Positions 1 to 14,094 of a stretch of 64,000 nucleotides of DNA are shown piece after piece (positions within the stretch are counted from its first letter, which is position 1; each line of letters opens with the position of its first letter). Origin of the DNA: Malachius bipustulatus (lineage: Eukaryota > Arthropoda > Insecta > Coleoptera > Melyridae); contig OU342636.1 of the NCBI GenBank assembly GCA_910589415.1, positions 38,579,735 through 38,643,734 of the forward strand, read 5' to 3'. The translations under genes and the position numbers were made by a program. The notes below the pieces were generated by a model. The model was not told the DNA's origin. It searched no databases and worked only from the letters and a program-made list of their open reading frames with translations.

Positions 1-1440
1 GGATATTGATGAAATGTAAACCAGAATCATTCAACAGGTACTGTTAACTCCTGTCGAAGAGTCAAAAATGTTAACGACGCGATTCGATCCTGAAAGGGGC
101 TAATGACGAAGCGCCACGTAATGACAAGGATCAAAATTTAGGGGATGATTGAAGGACCAGGCTATAATTGCCAATGATTGACAGGAACACAACTTTCAAT
201 TAATAATTATCAAAATTACTGACCTTGTGTCTTGTCCGCTATGTACTCTACTATGTAGGTCCACTATGTAGGTACCCACGATTATTCCACTAATTATTAT
301 ACCGCTTCTTTTTTTTAATTAAAGAACTAGGTATCCCGTTCCCGTATCTACGAACGGCACTCTGTCGGGTTCTACTCTCTCTCGATGTTAAACCTCGACT
401 CTTTGTGTGGTCTCCGGTCAGGTGTCTTCTTCCTTCTTCTTCCCGATGTGTAAAGGGATAGGAAGGGGTAGGAAAACGGTCGTGTCTTCGAGGGTACGAA
501 TCGATTATTCGCCAAGGACGAAACAGGTACACAAAACGATTGTGAAACTAGCTGGATGGCTTGAGATCGGAGAAAAGACTGGAGTGGAGACCAGGAAACT
601 AAAAGGAAAGAGAGAGAAAATAGAGGTGATATCAAAGTTGAAGAGATGACACAAATTGTGGACAAAAAGGTGGCGACAAATAATTAATAGTAGAAAATGA
701 TACGAGTATACAAAAAATTGCTATTAAAAATTATCAATTTTATTTCCAAGTAAACCAATCGAGTAACTGGCTCAATTTCTATTAACTGGCGCGTCTAGAA
801 AAATCCTCTTAATTTTTTGTAATTAACGATAACCACTGACCATGACAAAGGATTTTAGTGATTAGAAATGAATTACTCATGAAGAACGAATCATGCTCTA
901 CCTGTCTGCTGTGTGAGTTCTCTATATCTCGATGAGAACAGAACAGATCTGCAAGAAGAACAATCTGCAACAACTTATTAAGCGTGGCAAAGTCTGTTTG
1001 CCCAGTAAACCGGCAAGAAGTGTTTAGCTAAATTGACTATTATTGTTTTAATAACATTCTCTTATTGTTGTCTCACCTCTTTACATTTATTTATTAGAAA
1101 TAACTGCGCAACGTTCTCACATTTATAATATCAGGACTTAACGCCGCGTCAATTTATGAGAGCAGTTATAATTAGCTTCTGTTATTAATCTTCACGAGAA
1201 AACAGGAAATGAGCCTAGCTCGGCATCAATTACAAACTATTAGGTCTTTAACCAGGTTTATCCAGGTTAAAAACTTTTCATCTCCTATTTATGCTAGTTT
1301 ATTACCATTAATTGTGACATCATATTGTCAAAAAAAAACTTGACTATAAATATAATTTCTCAAGATTATTCTGTTTGTTTCATTGCTTATCATTGATGTC
1401 CGATCATTATTTCACTCACTATTTTATCGAAATCTAAATA
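1..1440. other. Intergenic, no gene seen
   Basis: AT-rich sequence without a recognisable protein, splice-compatible coding exon or RNA gene. The short open frames around 290-665 overlap on both strands, are low-complexity or Ser/Arg-rich and have no family features. Confidence 0.5.
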
Positions 1441-3930
1441 GTCTAAAAGACTAAAATAGTCTTTATTCAAACATTCTATAACTTTATAGAACTTTCAGAA
1501 CATTCTTGACCGTTAAAAATTATTCCAGATCATTCTACAGCCTTTAAGACATTCTCGAATTTTCTGAAATATTCTGCATCATTCTGGAGCTTTCTGAACA
1601 TTCTAAAACGATTACTAACAATCTAAAACATTACAGAACATTTAAACGAAATCATTCCAGGATATTGTAGCATTCTGTTGTATTGTAGCAAATAGTTTTT
1701 ATAATCTAACATAGAGCGTTCTGAACATTTTTTTTTTAATAAAAAATATTCCATATAATTCTAAGACATTCTAGAACATTTTAGAACATTCTGTCAAATC
1801 ATATACAGCATTTTAGAAAGTTCTCCGACATTCTGAAACATTATAAAGCATTTTAGAACATTTTTTCGAAATCATTTCAGGATATTATAGCATTCTGGAA
1901 TATTCTAGAACATCGGACCATTTTAAATCAATATCGAACATTCTAGAACATTCTAAAATACTTTTTAATCAAACATTATAGAGCGTTCTGAACATTATTT
2001 AACAATCAAAAATATTCCAGATCATTCTGAAACTTTCTAGAACCATTATTCTAGAAACATTCTAGAATATTCTGTAACATTCTTGATATTCTCGAATATT
2101 CTGAAACATTCTGGTGCATTCCCAACAATTAATAACATTCCAAAACATTCTAAAACATTATAGGACATTTGATCAAAATATTCCAGGATAATATAGGTTT
2201 CTGCAATATTCTAGAACATTTCAGATAATTTTAGAATTTTCTTCAACAATCTATATTAATTTTTAGTCGAACATTCGAGATGATTCTAAAACATTCTGTA
2301 ACATCCTATAAAATCCTATACAGTATCTTAGAAGGTTGTCGGACATTCTGAAACATTTTTAATCTATCTTTGAACATTCTAGAATATTCCACAACATTCT
2401 AGAAAATTCCAGAACACACCTAGACTTTCCGGAATATGTTAGAAAATTCTGTAACATTCTAGACATTCTCGAATTATCTGAAACATTCTGCATCATTCTG
2501 GAGCGTTCCGAACATTCTAAAAAAAATATTAACATTCCGAAACATTTTGAAACATTATAGAACATTTTTTCGAAATTATTACAGGATATTATAGCATTCT
2601 AGAATATGTCAGGCCATTTGAGATCAATCTTGAACATTCTAGCACATTCAAAAATATTCCAGAATATTCTAAAATATTGTAAAGCGTTCTAGAAAATCAT
2701 GGACAGCATTCTAGAAGATTCTCGGAGATTCTGAAACTATTTGAAACATTCTAGAAATACCGAGACATTCTGGTACATGTCAGAACACTCTGTAACATTC
2801 TAGATATTCTCGAATATTTTGAAACATTCTGCAACATTCTGTAGCGTACCCAACCTTCTAAAACAACCAATAACATTCCAAACATTCTAGAATCTTGTAG
2901 AACATTGTAATAAAATCATTTAAGGATATTTTAGCATTTTGGAACAGTCTAGAATATTTCAGTCAATTTTAGATCAATCTCGAACAATCTAAAACATTCT
3001 GAAATACTTTTTAATCGAACAGTGTAGAACGTTTGCGATCATTCTGAACATTCCTTAACATTTGATCGTTCTAAAACATTCCAGAATATTTTAGAAGATT
3101 TTAAAGAAGATTCTAGAAGGCTTTCGCACATTTTAGAACCATTTTTAAACGTACTGGAACATTTCATAATAATATTCTAGGATTTTCTAGAACATATCTT
3201 AACATTCCGGAACATGCCAGTACATTCTGTAACATTATAGACATTCTCGAATATTTTGAAACATCCTGCAACATTCTGTAGCATACTGAACATTCTAAAA
3301 TAACCAATAAGAATCCAAAACAATATAGAACATTGTATTAGAATTATTTCATTCATTCTTCATTTCAATCAACATTCTACAACATTCTAGAATATTAAAG
3401 ACAGGATTCTAGAAGGTTCTCGGACATTTTGTTGCAAATATTCTAGAACAATAATTAAACATTCTGGATCATTCCATAATAATATTCTAGGACTTGCTGG
3501 AAAATACCTAAACATTCCGGAACATGCTAGAGCATTCTGTAATATTTTAGACATTCTTGAATATTTTGAAACATTCTGTAGAATATCGAACATTATAAAA
3601 ACAACCAATAAAGAATCCAAAACATTCTAGAACACCGTATTAGAATCATTTCACGATATTATAGCATTCTGGAACAGTCTAGAACATTTATGTTCATTTT
3701 AGATCCATCTCGAACAATCTATAAAATTCTAAAGTAGTTTTTCATCGAACAGTCTAGAACGTTGGCGAGCATTCTGAACATTCCTTAATATTAAAATATA
3801 TGCGAGATCGTTCTAAAACAAAAATAAAATTATAAACAGCATTCTAGAAGGTTCTCGTACATTTTAGAACCATTTTCAAACATTCTGGAAGATTCTGTAA
3901 CATTCTAGACATTATCGCGACCTAGATGCA
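1441..3930. repeat. HSE-like satellite block 1 (10-bp TTCTAGAACA units)
   Basis: About 2.5 kb of degenerate tandem units close to ACATTCTAGA. The unit is an alternation of TTC and GAA spaced by two bases (TTC-TA-GAA-CA-TTC), which is the known binding consensus of heat-shock factor. Perfect runs of four alternating pentamers are seen at 1936-1953 and 2372-2389. A landmark like AGGATATTATAGCATTCTGG recurs near 1660, 1880, 2185, 2583, 2921 and 3653, so there is a loose higher-order unit of a few hundred bases. Open frames here (2359-2565, 3387-3620) are repeat translations, not genes. Confidence 0.85.
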
Positions 3931-6880
3931 AACGCAAAATTTTTACAAAGAATCGTGTAGGGAACCAAATAAGATTAGTTTGTATTCTCTGAGATAAATA
4001 CATCAAGAGATTGGTAGACGCGAGGCGCTTAGACGCGAGGCGCTTGGTACTTTTTTTAATTTTACATCTTGCTACGATATTTGCAGGGTGTGCACTTTTG
4101 GTTTCACCAACTGATTTATAACGTTGTGCTATTTTTACTTGATCGCATATTCATGGAATGGCGATTGCTTCGACGAAGAAGCTTCAATTGTTGCTCTAAA
4201 GATCACCTGCACCAATAATAATTCCCTAGCATTTTTGTTACCACAATAATAATAACACGCTCTGATACGAGAATTTGCATGAACAGAACTAGGTAGGTAC
4301 TAATTATAGACCTGGGAGACTTATTCCAAGTTCATATTACCCCTACCTATACCTTTCTGGATGCACGTTTGATTTTATCTCGTCTCATAAAACCAGCTAG
4401 GTAGGTAGGTGAGCCAGAGATATAAAACGAGCAGCGAAATGGAATTCAATCAAATGTGAAATCAGCCGCATTATTTCTCAACTGGAAGAGGTTACTCACC
4501 ACCACTAGTCACCATGAGAGAAATAAATTTACCTACTCGTACTTGTACTGTTAATGTTAATTTCATTTAGGTACCTATTAGAGCAAATGGTGATCAGTGA
4601 TTGGAATAACGGTACAGCTCAACCGCGATTTGAGCAATAATAATTAAAGAAAACGCGCATTCGCAAGAAGAGTCACAATAATAAGATGGAATAGCGGAAA
4701 ATAAAACGGAAGTCTTTCAGAGGATTCTATAAAAGAATGAACAAAGTCGACAATAACACGAGAAGCAGTTAGTCGCGTCGAATCTGGTCTGAATGTGTAA
4801 TTGCTTCCATTAAGACTTTTTGTCATTAAAACTGTACAGCGGCAGTTAAAATTAAAATTAAACATCTGCGAGTGGTTTCGCTGTTCACTAGGTGTCTTCA
4901 TGAGAAAATCGTTTCGTTTTCTTCGTTGCAGTACAGGCGGATGTTAAGAATTTGTTGAAGTTGACAGTTGGAATTAAATTTTGACGACCACTTTTGGTAG
5001 GCAAGTACTTACCTTACCGAGGAGATTTCACTAATTTATAACAAACTTTTAAATGAAAAAATTGTAGAGCTGAGCGCGCTAACGTGAACTATCGTGAGAA
5101 GAGCAGTAATGCATATTATTCAGGTCTAATCAATAAAATTGACAAGCACCTATAATAGATAGGTAGGTAGGTCAAGTTGCGGATAATTGCTGATATTATT
5201 TGTTATATTGTGGTCCATTTTTTCTACTCGTCTTCGTCTTCCTAAGCAGAAGGTCTAATTATTTCGGCTAAATTTTTTAGAGCCTCCCCGTCCCCAATCA
5301 ACGCGAGATATAATGCATACCTAAAGAGACTGTAAATTACGATTTGCATTATTTATAACATGCATAACATTTAAGCTTGTCTATGTCTAGGTAGGTATAT
5401 GAAGATATCGGAATAATTACGTTATGCTTGCAGAATTGGGGGCTTTCTTATGTTAATTTCTGCGAATATTTTAAACTTCAAAAGATTTTTTTGCGCATTT
5501 TCCTTCATAATTTATGAGAAGCAGGCAGGTAGGTACCCGGTCATGGGAACATGCAAATCGCGAGCGAGATTTTCAAGTGCATTAACATTACCGAACGTGT
5601 ATGTACGTAGGCCATAAAATTCAGTTTATGATCTTACACCATTTAATTATTTCATACACGAGATTTTACTGTTAATTCCTTTGTAGTAGCTACCTGCAAG
5701 TAAGTTATGGTACTTCTATGTTCTATTGTCTCGTCGTATCGTCCATACGTTCAACACCTTTGTTCTGGAACAATTATAATTGCAAATTAGCCGATTATAA
5801 CGATAATAGTAATCTTTATTTCCAGCAGGTAATAACTTAACAAGAAATGAATGAGATCAATGAATAATAATTAGACATTAAAAAAATCTAATGAATTCAA
5901 AATCAAAAAAGAGTACTTGAGCCATAACGGCTTATCATGGTACAAAAATAACCGAAACAAGTGGCAGTCAAGGAAAAGGATTAATCCATCCATAAGTCCA
6001 CAGAAGTATTTTCCCACTTCACTAGTGGGAACTAGAACTAGATCCGAAAAGCTAGCTCTGGAGAATATACAGAAGATACATAAGTAACCTTCTGCCAGAG
6101 TATCGCCTTTAATCGCCATTAACAAAAAACCAAGCAGCATTATGTCACCCCCAAACGTACAGGCAATGCGTCACAGAGACATAGCCTCATGAAAGACTCC
6201 CACCACACACGCCCCCATTAAAATCCGGACAAAGAAAGATCACAGACACGGAACGAGCTCCTTGAAAATAATTTTTACAAACTTAGAATCCAAATAACCA
6301 ATCGTGAACTCTCGAAAGCGGATGGTTTCGCGACAAACAAATAACTCAACCATTTTTACACGAGTAATTAATTAAAAGTCTCATTCAGACGACCTCCAGC
6401 GCTTTCGAGAGTTCCACTATTAGAAATATAACGGGAAAAATAGCTATCAAAAAGCAGATCATTTAGCTAACGTCATTTTGGTTTCAGTAAAAATCATTTT
6501 GGTCATCCGTCCATCCTCGACATACAATCTTAACAGTAATTAAAAAAAAATCGTAATACGTACCTCCACTGACTGATCGACAAAGTATTTAGCTGCACAA
6601 TCTGATTACTCAAATAGATTTTCCTGGATTCAACCGTTCTGTCGACTTGAGTAGACTCTCTCTTATGAGCCATTATCGGAAAGGGAGCCGAACCGAATAG
6701 TAACGCAGCCGTCATGTTCAACTGATTGTACGTGTTCTATGAATGTTGAATGTATTGGACCTGAAACTAATAGCCATAAAAATAGTTGCTCAAAAAGAAG
6801 GTAACGACCTGAAACGGTAATTCCCATTACAGAAAATTTAGTTATACAAGTAATTTACAAAGTACTTGAACATTTTAGAA
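3931..6880. other. Unannotated AT-rich stretch between satellite blocks
   Basis: No gene recognised. Contains short TAGGTAGG-type microsatellites (about 4395-4410 and 5157-5172). A spaced inverted repeat sits at about 6305-6319 and 6402-6416 (AACTCTCGAAAGCG with its complement). An open frame on the minus strand at 5871-6140 has no recognisable family and I do not call it. Confidence 0.4.
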
Positions 6881-8840
6881 AACCGTGGGACCTTATAAAT
6901 CTTTCCGGAAGAGTCAAGAATGTTCTGAAACAATCTGCAACATTCTGGAATATTCACAACATCCTAGAACAATCAATAATATTCCAAAACATTCTAGAAC
7001 ATTATAGGATATTACAGAACATTTTATCGAAATCATTCCAGGCTATTCTGGAAAATTCTAGAACATTTTAGATAAAGCTCAAACATTATAGAACATTAAG
7101 GAGCATTCTGAACATTCTTTAACGTTCAAAAGAAGTCCAGATAATTTTAAAACATATTCCATAGCATTCTAGAAGATCATATACAGCATTATAGAAGCTT
7201 TTCGGTCATTCTGGAACATTCTATTCCATCTGAACTTTCTAAAACATTCCACAACTTTCTAGAACATAACTAGACATCCTGGAACATGACAGAACATTCT
7301 GTAACATTCCAAATATTCTCGAATATTCTATAACCTTCTAGAACATTTCAGACCACTGAATGAATCTCGAAGATTCTATCACATTAAAGAGCGTTCTAAA
7401 CTTTCTTTGATATTCAAAAAAGTCCTGATTATTCTAAGCCATTCTATAGCATTCTAAAAAAATAATAATCAGCATTCTAGAAGCTTCTCGGGCATTCTGA
7501 GATATTTTACTTCATCTGAATATTCCAGAACATTTGCCAGCATTCTCGAATATACCATAACAATCTGTAATATTTCAAATATTCTCGAATATTCTGAAAT
7601 ATTCTGCATCGTTCTGCAGCATTCCAAACACAATTATTACTAACATTCTAAAATATTATAGAACATTTTATCAAAATCGATCCAGGATAATATGGCATTC
7701 TGGAAAATCCTAGAACACTTCAGACCATTTTAAATAAACATTAAAAATATAATAGAACATTGTAGAACGTTGAAGACCGTTCTGAACAGCCTTTACAAAT
7801 TCAAAAAAATGTCCAGATTATTGTATAAAACATTCTATAACATTCTAGAAAGTAATATACAGCATTCTAGAAGCTTCTCGGAAATTCTAATCAGAAATCC
7901 TAAGATATTCTATTTCATCTGAACATTCAGGAACATTCTAGAACATACCTAGACATTCTGTAACATGCCAGACCATTCTGAAACATTCAAAATATTCTAA
8001 AACATTATATAACATTTCAGATCATTTTACATCATTCTCAAACAGTTTAGAAGATTCTAAAATAGTGCTTGATCGAATATTCTAGGACATTATAGGAATA
8101 AAACCATCTAGAACATTCTATAAAATCAAACAGCATTCTAGAAGATTCTGGGCTATTCTAAAACATTCTAGAACTATTTATTAACATACTGGAACATTCC
8201 AAAACATTCTAGAACATAACAGAACATTTTATCGAAATTATTCCAGGATATTATGGCATTCTGGAAAATTCTAGAACATTTCAGACCATTTAATATAAAG
8301 CTCAAACATTCCTAGAACATTAAGAAGCATTCTGAACATGTTTTAACATTCAAGAAAAGTTCAGATCACTCTAAAACATTGTACCTATGGTATTCCAGAG
8401 AATCATAATTATACAGCATTTTAGAAGCTTCTCGAATCATCTGAAACATTCTCTATTTCATCTAAACGTTATAGAACATTCTACAATATTCTGGAACATA
8501 CCAAAACATTCTGTAACATTCTAAATATTCTAAAACAATATATACATTTTATCGAAATCATTCCTGGATATTATAGCATTCTGGAACATTCTAGAACATT
8601 TTAGAGCAATTTAGGTGAATTTAGAACATTCTAGAATATTTTGAAACAGTTTTATCAAACATAAAACATTCAAAAATATTCCAGATCATTCTAAAACCTT
8701 CTAGAACATTCTATGAATTTATAGACCGCATTCTAGAAAATTTTCGAACATTCTGAAACATTCTAGAACTATTTTTGAACAATCTGGAACATTATAGAAC
8801 ATACCTAGACATTCTGAAACATTCCAGAATATTCTGGCAT
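6881..8840. repeat. HSE-like satellite block 2
   Basis: Same family and same orientation as the block at 1441-3930: dense ATTCTAGAACATTC units with the landmark ATTATGGCATTCTGG near 7690, 8250 and 8570. The two blocks are separated by about 3 kb of ordinary sequence, so this is either one array split by insertion or two separate expansions. Confidence 0.85.
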
Positions 8841-9849
8841 GTTTTCCTGGCTTTGGACATAAAAATGATAGCCACAGAGATACTTGCTTCCTGTAAAATA
8901 TTCCGATAGTCTCATGTTCCAGTTAATTTCGCTCAATATACTAACAGAAAATGAAAAATGATCAAGAATTTTTTTTCTCATTACTGTAACGATTCAGAGG
9001 ATTTTTTTCTTCCATCTAGAAAGTGATAAAACTCATTCGGGTATAAAAGAGGGGGGTATTTTTTTACATTCTCTGTAGGTACTTATGTCAAATTAATGAC
9101 TTTTACAACATTATTGAAATTGCTATTGTGTGACTGTCGGCTTAACAATGGCTCTCTCTCCAAAAGCAATCGTTTAGCTTAGAGCGTTCATGATGAGCAA
9201 CACAGATCCACCATGAAGACGAATAATAATTGAGAGGTAAGTTTTTTTTTGTAATCATCTCGAGAACAAACTCCTTGTGGTGTGTGGTCTGATCTCTGTC
9301 ATCATTAATGCTGAATCAATTAAATCGATCAATTTTTTTCCTTCTCTCCCATCACCGCGTAAAGATGTATCGTTGATTTTTCAGTCGTGCATAAATAATT
9401 GTAGACTCTTCTCTCCTAATAGGTGAGTGTAAGCGTTCTCGAATCCAAACAAACCTCAACGATGTACGGCCTGGTGAAGTATGTGATTTCTTCTTGAATG
9501 CATTGTCGGGACTATTCACGCGAGAGTTTGCGATTTTGCATAAAAAGGATGAACACCGGACGTGGTAATATGAAGAAAATTATTGCGAAATAACACGGTA
9601 AAGTAACAATGACGATCAATTTTATGCGTGCATGGGAGGCGTGTTAATGGTTTCTGCATAAAATGGACAATTTATGTTCGAGTATGTTATGTATAGAAGG
9701 GACATTCGGTAAATCTTCCTTGGAATGCAGCGTTTGCACGAACAATACCTGTCTACCTATCTACTTGGGGTTTTTAAATGATAACAAACTACGCTACCTG
9801 GTGTGTTTTCTCTCATCGTGTCATCTTCAACCATAGCCGGGCAATTTAC
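8841..9849. other. Intergenic, no gene seen
   Basis: AT-rich with homopolymer runs. Nothing supportable as a gene. Confidence 0.4.
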
Positions 9850-12800
9850 AAAAGATCGTGTTCCCGAAATTTCATCCCTTTATGATCAAAATTGCCTTTA
9901 TTATCGTACTAACAAGAAAAACAAACCCCCCCATAAGAAACAACAAATGTGGAAACAATCACCATGGTTTGGTTTCCACAGAGCTGCAAAAGATATGGAG
10001 TTGCAAAAAGATCTGTGGCAAATCTGTGAAAAGATCTATGGATCTTGCGGCATTGGTACCAAGCAAATACTCTGGCTATATGTAATGGTCCTTAGATCAA
10101 TAATCGCATGACTGTGTAGCTTGGTGTTAGTGATTCAAAGGCTTACAAGTCTTGGCCAAAATGAAGCTTTCAAGTTTACGAAACAAGCATACCTGTCTCT
10201 TAATCCTCCCAAAATTGTTATAGTACGGTTTACCAAAAGAAGGTTGGAAGGCATATCATCACCCACTCTTCTAGAAGAAATCTGGGTGTTTTTCTTGATA
10301 AAAGGCTATTGTGGAACTCTCATCGGGAAAAGATCATCCACAAAACAAGGCTCTCCTTACGGAGTTGCAAAAAGATCTTTGGATCGTGGGGCATTGGTCC
10401 CAAGCAAATACTCTGGCCATATGTAATGGTCATTAGACCAATGGTGGTCCAAAGGCTTACAAGACTTACAAGCCTTGGTCAAAAGGAAGCTTTCAAGTTT
10501 ACACAGACAAGTATGCCTGTCTGTTAATCCTCGCAAAACTGTTATAGTTTGGTTTACCAGAAGAAGAAGGTTGAAGGCATATCATCACCCACACCCACAC
10601 TTCTAGGAAAAATTATACCATCTTCGGAAGAAGCTAAATATCTCGGTGTTTTCCTTGATAAAAGGCTACTGTGGAACTCTCATCAGGAAAAGAGCATCCA
10701 CAGAACAAGGCCTCCTTACGGAGTTGCAAAAAGATCTGTGGATCATGGGGCATTGGTCCCAAGCAAATACTCTGGCCATATGTAATGGTCATTAGACCAA
10801 TGGTGGTCCAAAGGCTTACAAGCCTTGGTCAAAAGGAAGCTTTCAAGTTTACACAGACAAGCATGCCTGTCTGTTAGTCCTCGTAAAACTGTTATAGTTT
10901 GGTTTACCAGAAGAAGAAGGTTGAAGGCATATCATCACCCACACCCACACTTCTAGGAAAAATTATACCATCTTCGGAAGAAGCTAAATATCTCGGTGTT
11001 TTCCTTGATAAAAGGCTACTGTGGAACTCTCATCAGGAAAAGAGCATCCACAGAACAAGGCCTCCTTACGGAGTTGCAAAAAGATCTGTGGATCATGGGG
11101 CATTGGTCCCAAGCAAATACTCTGGCCATATGTAATGGTCATTAGACCAATGGTGGTCCAAAGGCTTACAAGACTTACAAGCCTTGGTCAAAAGGAAGCT
11201 TTCAAGTTTACACAGACAAGTATGCCTGTCTGTTAATCCTCGCAAAACTGTTATAGTTCGGTTTACCAGAAGAAGAAGGTTGAAGGCATATCATCACCCA
11301 CACCCACACTTCTAGGAGAAATTATACCATCTTCGGAAGAAGCTAAATATCTCGGTGTTTTCCTTGATAAAAGGCTACTGTGGAACTCTCATCAGGAAAA
11401 GAGCATCCACAGAACAAGGCCTCCTTACGGAGTTGCAAAAAGATCTGTGGATCATGGGGCATTGGTCCCAAGCAAATACTCTGGCCATATGTAATGGTCA
11501 TTAGACCAATGGTGGTCCAAAGGCTTACAAGACTTACAAGCCTTGGTCAAAAGGAAGCTTTCAAGTTTACACAGACAAGCATCCCTGTCTGTTAATCCTC
11601 GCAAAACTGTTATAGTTCGGTTTACCAGAAGAAGAAGGTTGAAGGCATATCATCACCCACACCCACACTTCTAGGAGAAATTATACCATCTTCGGAAGAA
11701 GCTAAATATCTGTGTGTTTTCCTTGATAAAAGGCTACTGTGGAACTCTCATCAGGAAAAGAGCATCCACAGAACAAGGCCTCCTTACGGAGTTGCAAAAA
11801 GATCTGTGGATCATGGGGCATTGGTCCCAAGCAAATACTCTGGCCATATGTAATGGTCATTAGACCAATGGTGGTCCAAAGGCTTACAAGCCTTGGTCAA
11901 AAGGAAGCTTTCAAGTTTACACAGACAAGCATGCCTGTCTGTTAGTCCTCGTAAAACTGTTATAGTTTGGTTTACCAGAAGAAGGAGGTTGAAGGCATAT
12001 CATCACCCACACCCACACTTCTAGGAGAAATTATACCATCTTCGGAAGAAGCTAAATGTCTGGGTGTTTTCCTTGATAAAAGGCTACTGTGGAACTCTCA
12101 TCGGGAAAAGATCATCCACAGAACAAATCTGTCCTAACAGATTTGCAAAAAAGGTCTGTGGATCTTAGGGCATTGATCCCAAGCCAATACTCTGACTATT
12201 TGTAATGGTCATTAGACCAATGATCGCATATGGTGGTGTAGCTTGGTGTTGGTGTTCCAAAAAATTAGCTTTTCAAGTCTACAAAGACAAAAGACAAGCA
12301 TGTCTAGCGATTAGTGGAGCAATGAACACCACACCGTCGCCATCTATGGAAATTCTTTGGAAATCTATGGAAATTTGGACTTACCTCCTCTCCACATATA
12401 TTTAGAAAAAGAGGTCAGATGGACAACATACAGACTTTTACAGGCGGTATAAAACACACCAAGAACTTGTCTCTGGTCTGGAGTCCAAATTTACAGGACC
12501 AGAACTAGTTTTCTCCATAAAAAATATCGCCAAAACAACTATTAACACCTGGGCAGAGAATATAAAGTACTGCAGTATTGGCAAAGTCTGCCAGGATTGC
12601 CTCATTCAAAGGTATTGAAGAACCATCGAAGAACAGAGCTAAGAACTACTGGAGCTCAAAAAGACAGACCTTAGGGCCCTGATAGTCCTGAACATAGGAC
12701 ACTGTCAAGTAAACCACCAACCACCACTTACACAGGATGGGTCTAGAGGATAACGCTGAATGTCACCTCTTTGCTTAGAGGATGAAGAAACATCAGAATT

Positions 12801-12960
12801 ATGTAGCTGTCTCGCTCTGGGAAGAATGAGACACTTAACATTCGGAAGGGAATATCTCTCTCCAGGAGACCTGGATACATTCACATCTTCTTAGGCAATT
12901 AAAAAGCTTCTTAAAGACTTCTTAAAAAGCAGAGCTGGAGGATTTATTTCCCATACTTTA
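9850..12960 (+). pseudogene. Jockey-like non-LTR retrotransposon pol, decayed 3' end
   Basis: Remnant of the C-terminal half of a LINE pol protein. The segments read in several frames. They include the end of the reverse transcriptase domain (KYLGVFLDKRLLW) and the linker typical of jockey-type elements (MIAYGGVAW, ACLAISGAMNTTPSP) at about 12205-12370. A tail at about 12660-12880 resembles the cysteine-containing region after RNase H (RALIVLNIGHC, LCLEDEETSE). Several frameshifts and stops (for example after 12404 and near 12620) make it inactive, and the endonuclease domain and ORF1 are absent. The segment 10080-12200 is internally amplified (separate entry). Plus strand follows from the reading direction. 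Confidence 0.75.
10080..12230 (+). repeat. Tandem array of a 350-359 bp reverse-transcriptase segment
   Basis: The marker ATGTAATGGTC recurs at 10080, 10421, 10780, 11130, 11489, 11848 and 12200 (steps 341, 359, 350, 359, 359, 352). The central units are nearly identical and the outer ones more diverged. The 9-bp step difference is one extra AAGACTTAC inside GGCTTACAAG(ACTTACAAG)CC. Unit length is not a multiple of three, so no continuous protein is made; the repeated frames of about 70-78 codons starting near 10671, 11021, 11380 and 11739 are copies of the same fragment. Confidence 0.9.
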
Positions 12961-14094
12961 CCCAATAGTCTTGTTACGGTTGAAAGAAAACAAACAACAT
13001 GGTTGAATCTTGAATCGCGAGAAACGTGAAAGAAGTACTGAGCGAGTTCTAATCTTTATTATTAATGAACCGAAGAATGTCATTAAGATTCTGCGCTTGG
13101 AATAAATTATTCATTCACAACGCGCACAGTAATTAGGACTCCCGTAAGCGTGTTCGAGCCACTGGAAGTTGAAAAAAAAAAGGTACCTACTTCGACGTGA
13201 TCCGGTTCGATTTGTAATGAAAAATAAGTGATCGTTAATTTGGTGACCGTTCTTATACCCTTTTTGTCTTGCAGAGTCAGTCTTACTCGAGGGATGACAT
13301 TCCAAGCCTCCTAAGGAGCAAGCACCGAGTCAATTATTGGATAACGAACGCCAGCTTGATGGAAAAAGAATTTCAAGAACGTTCTTTTTCCATGTCAATA
13401 TCAGTTTGAGCTGATGACCAAATTATGGAAGCATTGAATAAGATCTCCATAAACGGATATCCAGCGCCTGTGGGCGATAAAATTATTAAACGCCCAAAAG
13501 TGATGGAAAAATACAGCGATGTGTTAAAATTCAAAACTGCTGGACGCTCTCTCTAGTTCTAGTCGAGATAAGACGACGAGCGAGTCCCAGTGGAGTAGAA
13601 AAAGCGAATCGAGGAAGATGTAGGGAGGGGCTAGTAAGTTGAAAAAGCAGGAGCAGATCACTGAGCAATAATTGCAGTTTGCAGCAGTGATCCAGGAACG
13701 AAAAGTCTTAAAGAAATTTAATAGCGAGTACCTTTCAAGGGGTTTTCATTTTTAATTTTCCACGTTTTATGGACTCTCCAAGCAATTTTTCCATAAAAAT
13801 TCAACATTCCAAAAAAAGTACCAACACATCTTTAATCAAATTTTTCCTTAGGATATGTTAAAAAAAAAAGGTTGCACTCACTTTAGTGTGGCTACTTTTA
13901 TAATTTCTGACTTAATAACGTATAACATTATTGTTATTAAAAAAATTGTTTTACATTTTGATTACTATGAAACAATTTCCTTAATCCTTACTCCCAGCAG
14001 AAGCCCTCTACACGACGTAACACCAAAACAAGACACCTTCGGTCTCCAGCTCCAGTTCTTCACTTCTTCAGTCTCCACGTGCCGTCGGCGAGGC
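12961..14094. other. Region upstream of the glycosyltransferase gene
   Basis: No coding exon seen. 13540-13740 is less AT-rich than its surroundings and could hold a promoter or 5' untranslated exon, but no clear TATA or initiator could be fixed. Confidence 0.35.

Noticed and set aside
10121..11945. Repeated 68-101 codon frames as a tandem gene family
   Set aside because: They are copies of one reverse-transcriptase fragment in alternate frames, with unit length not divisible by three.
13855..14094. Longer N terminus for the GT92 protein from an upstream in-frame ATG
   Set aside because: The extra 80 residues are low-complexity and would bury the membrane anchor; the ATG at 14095 starts just before it.
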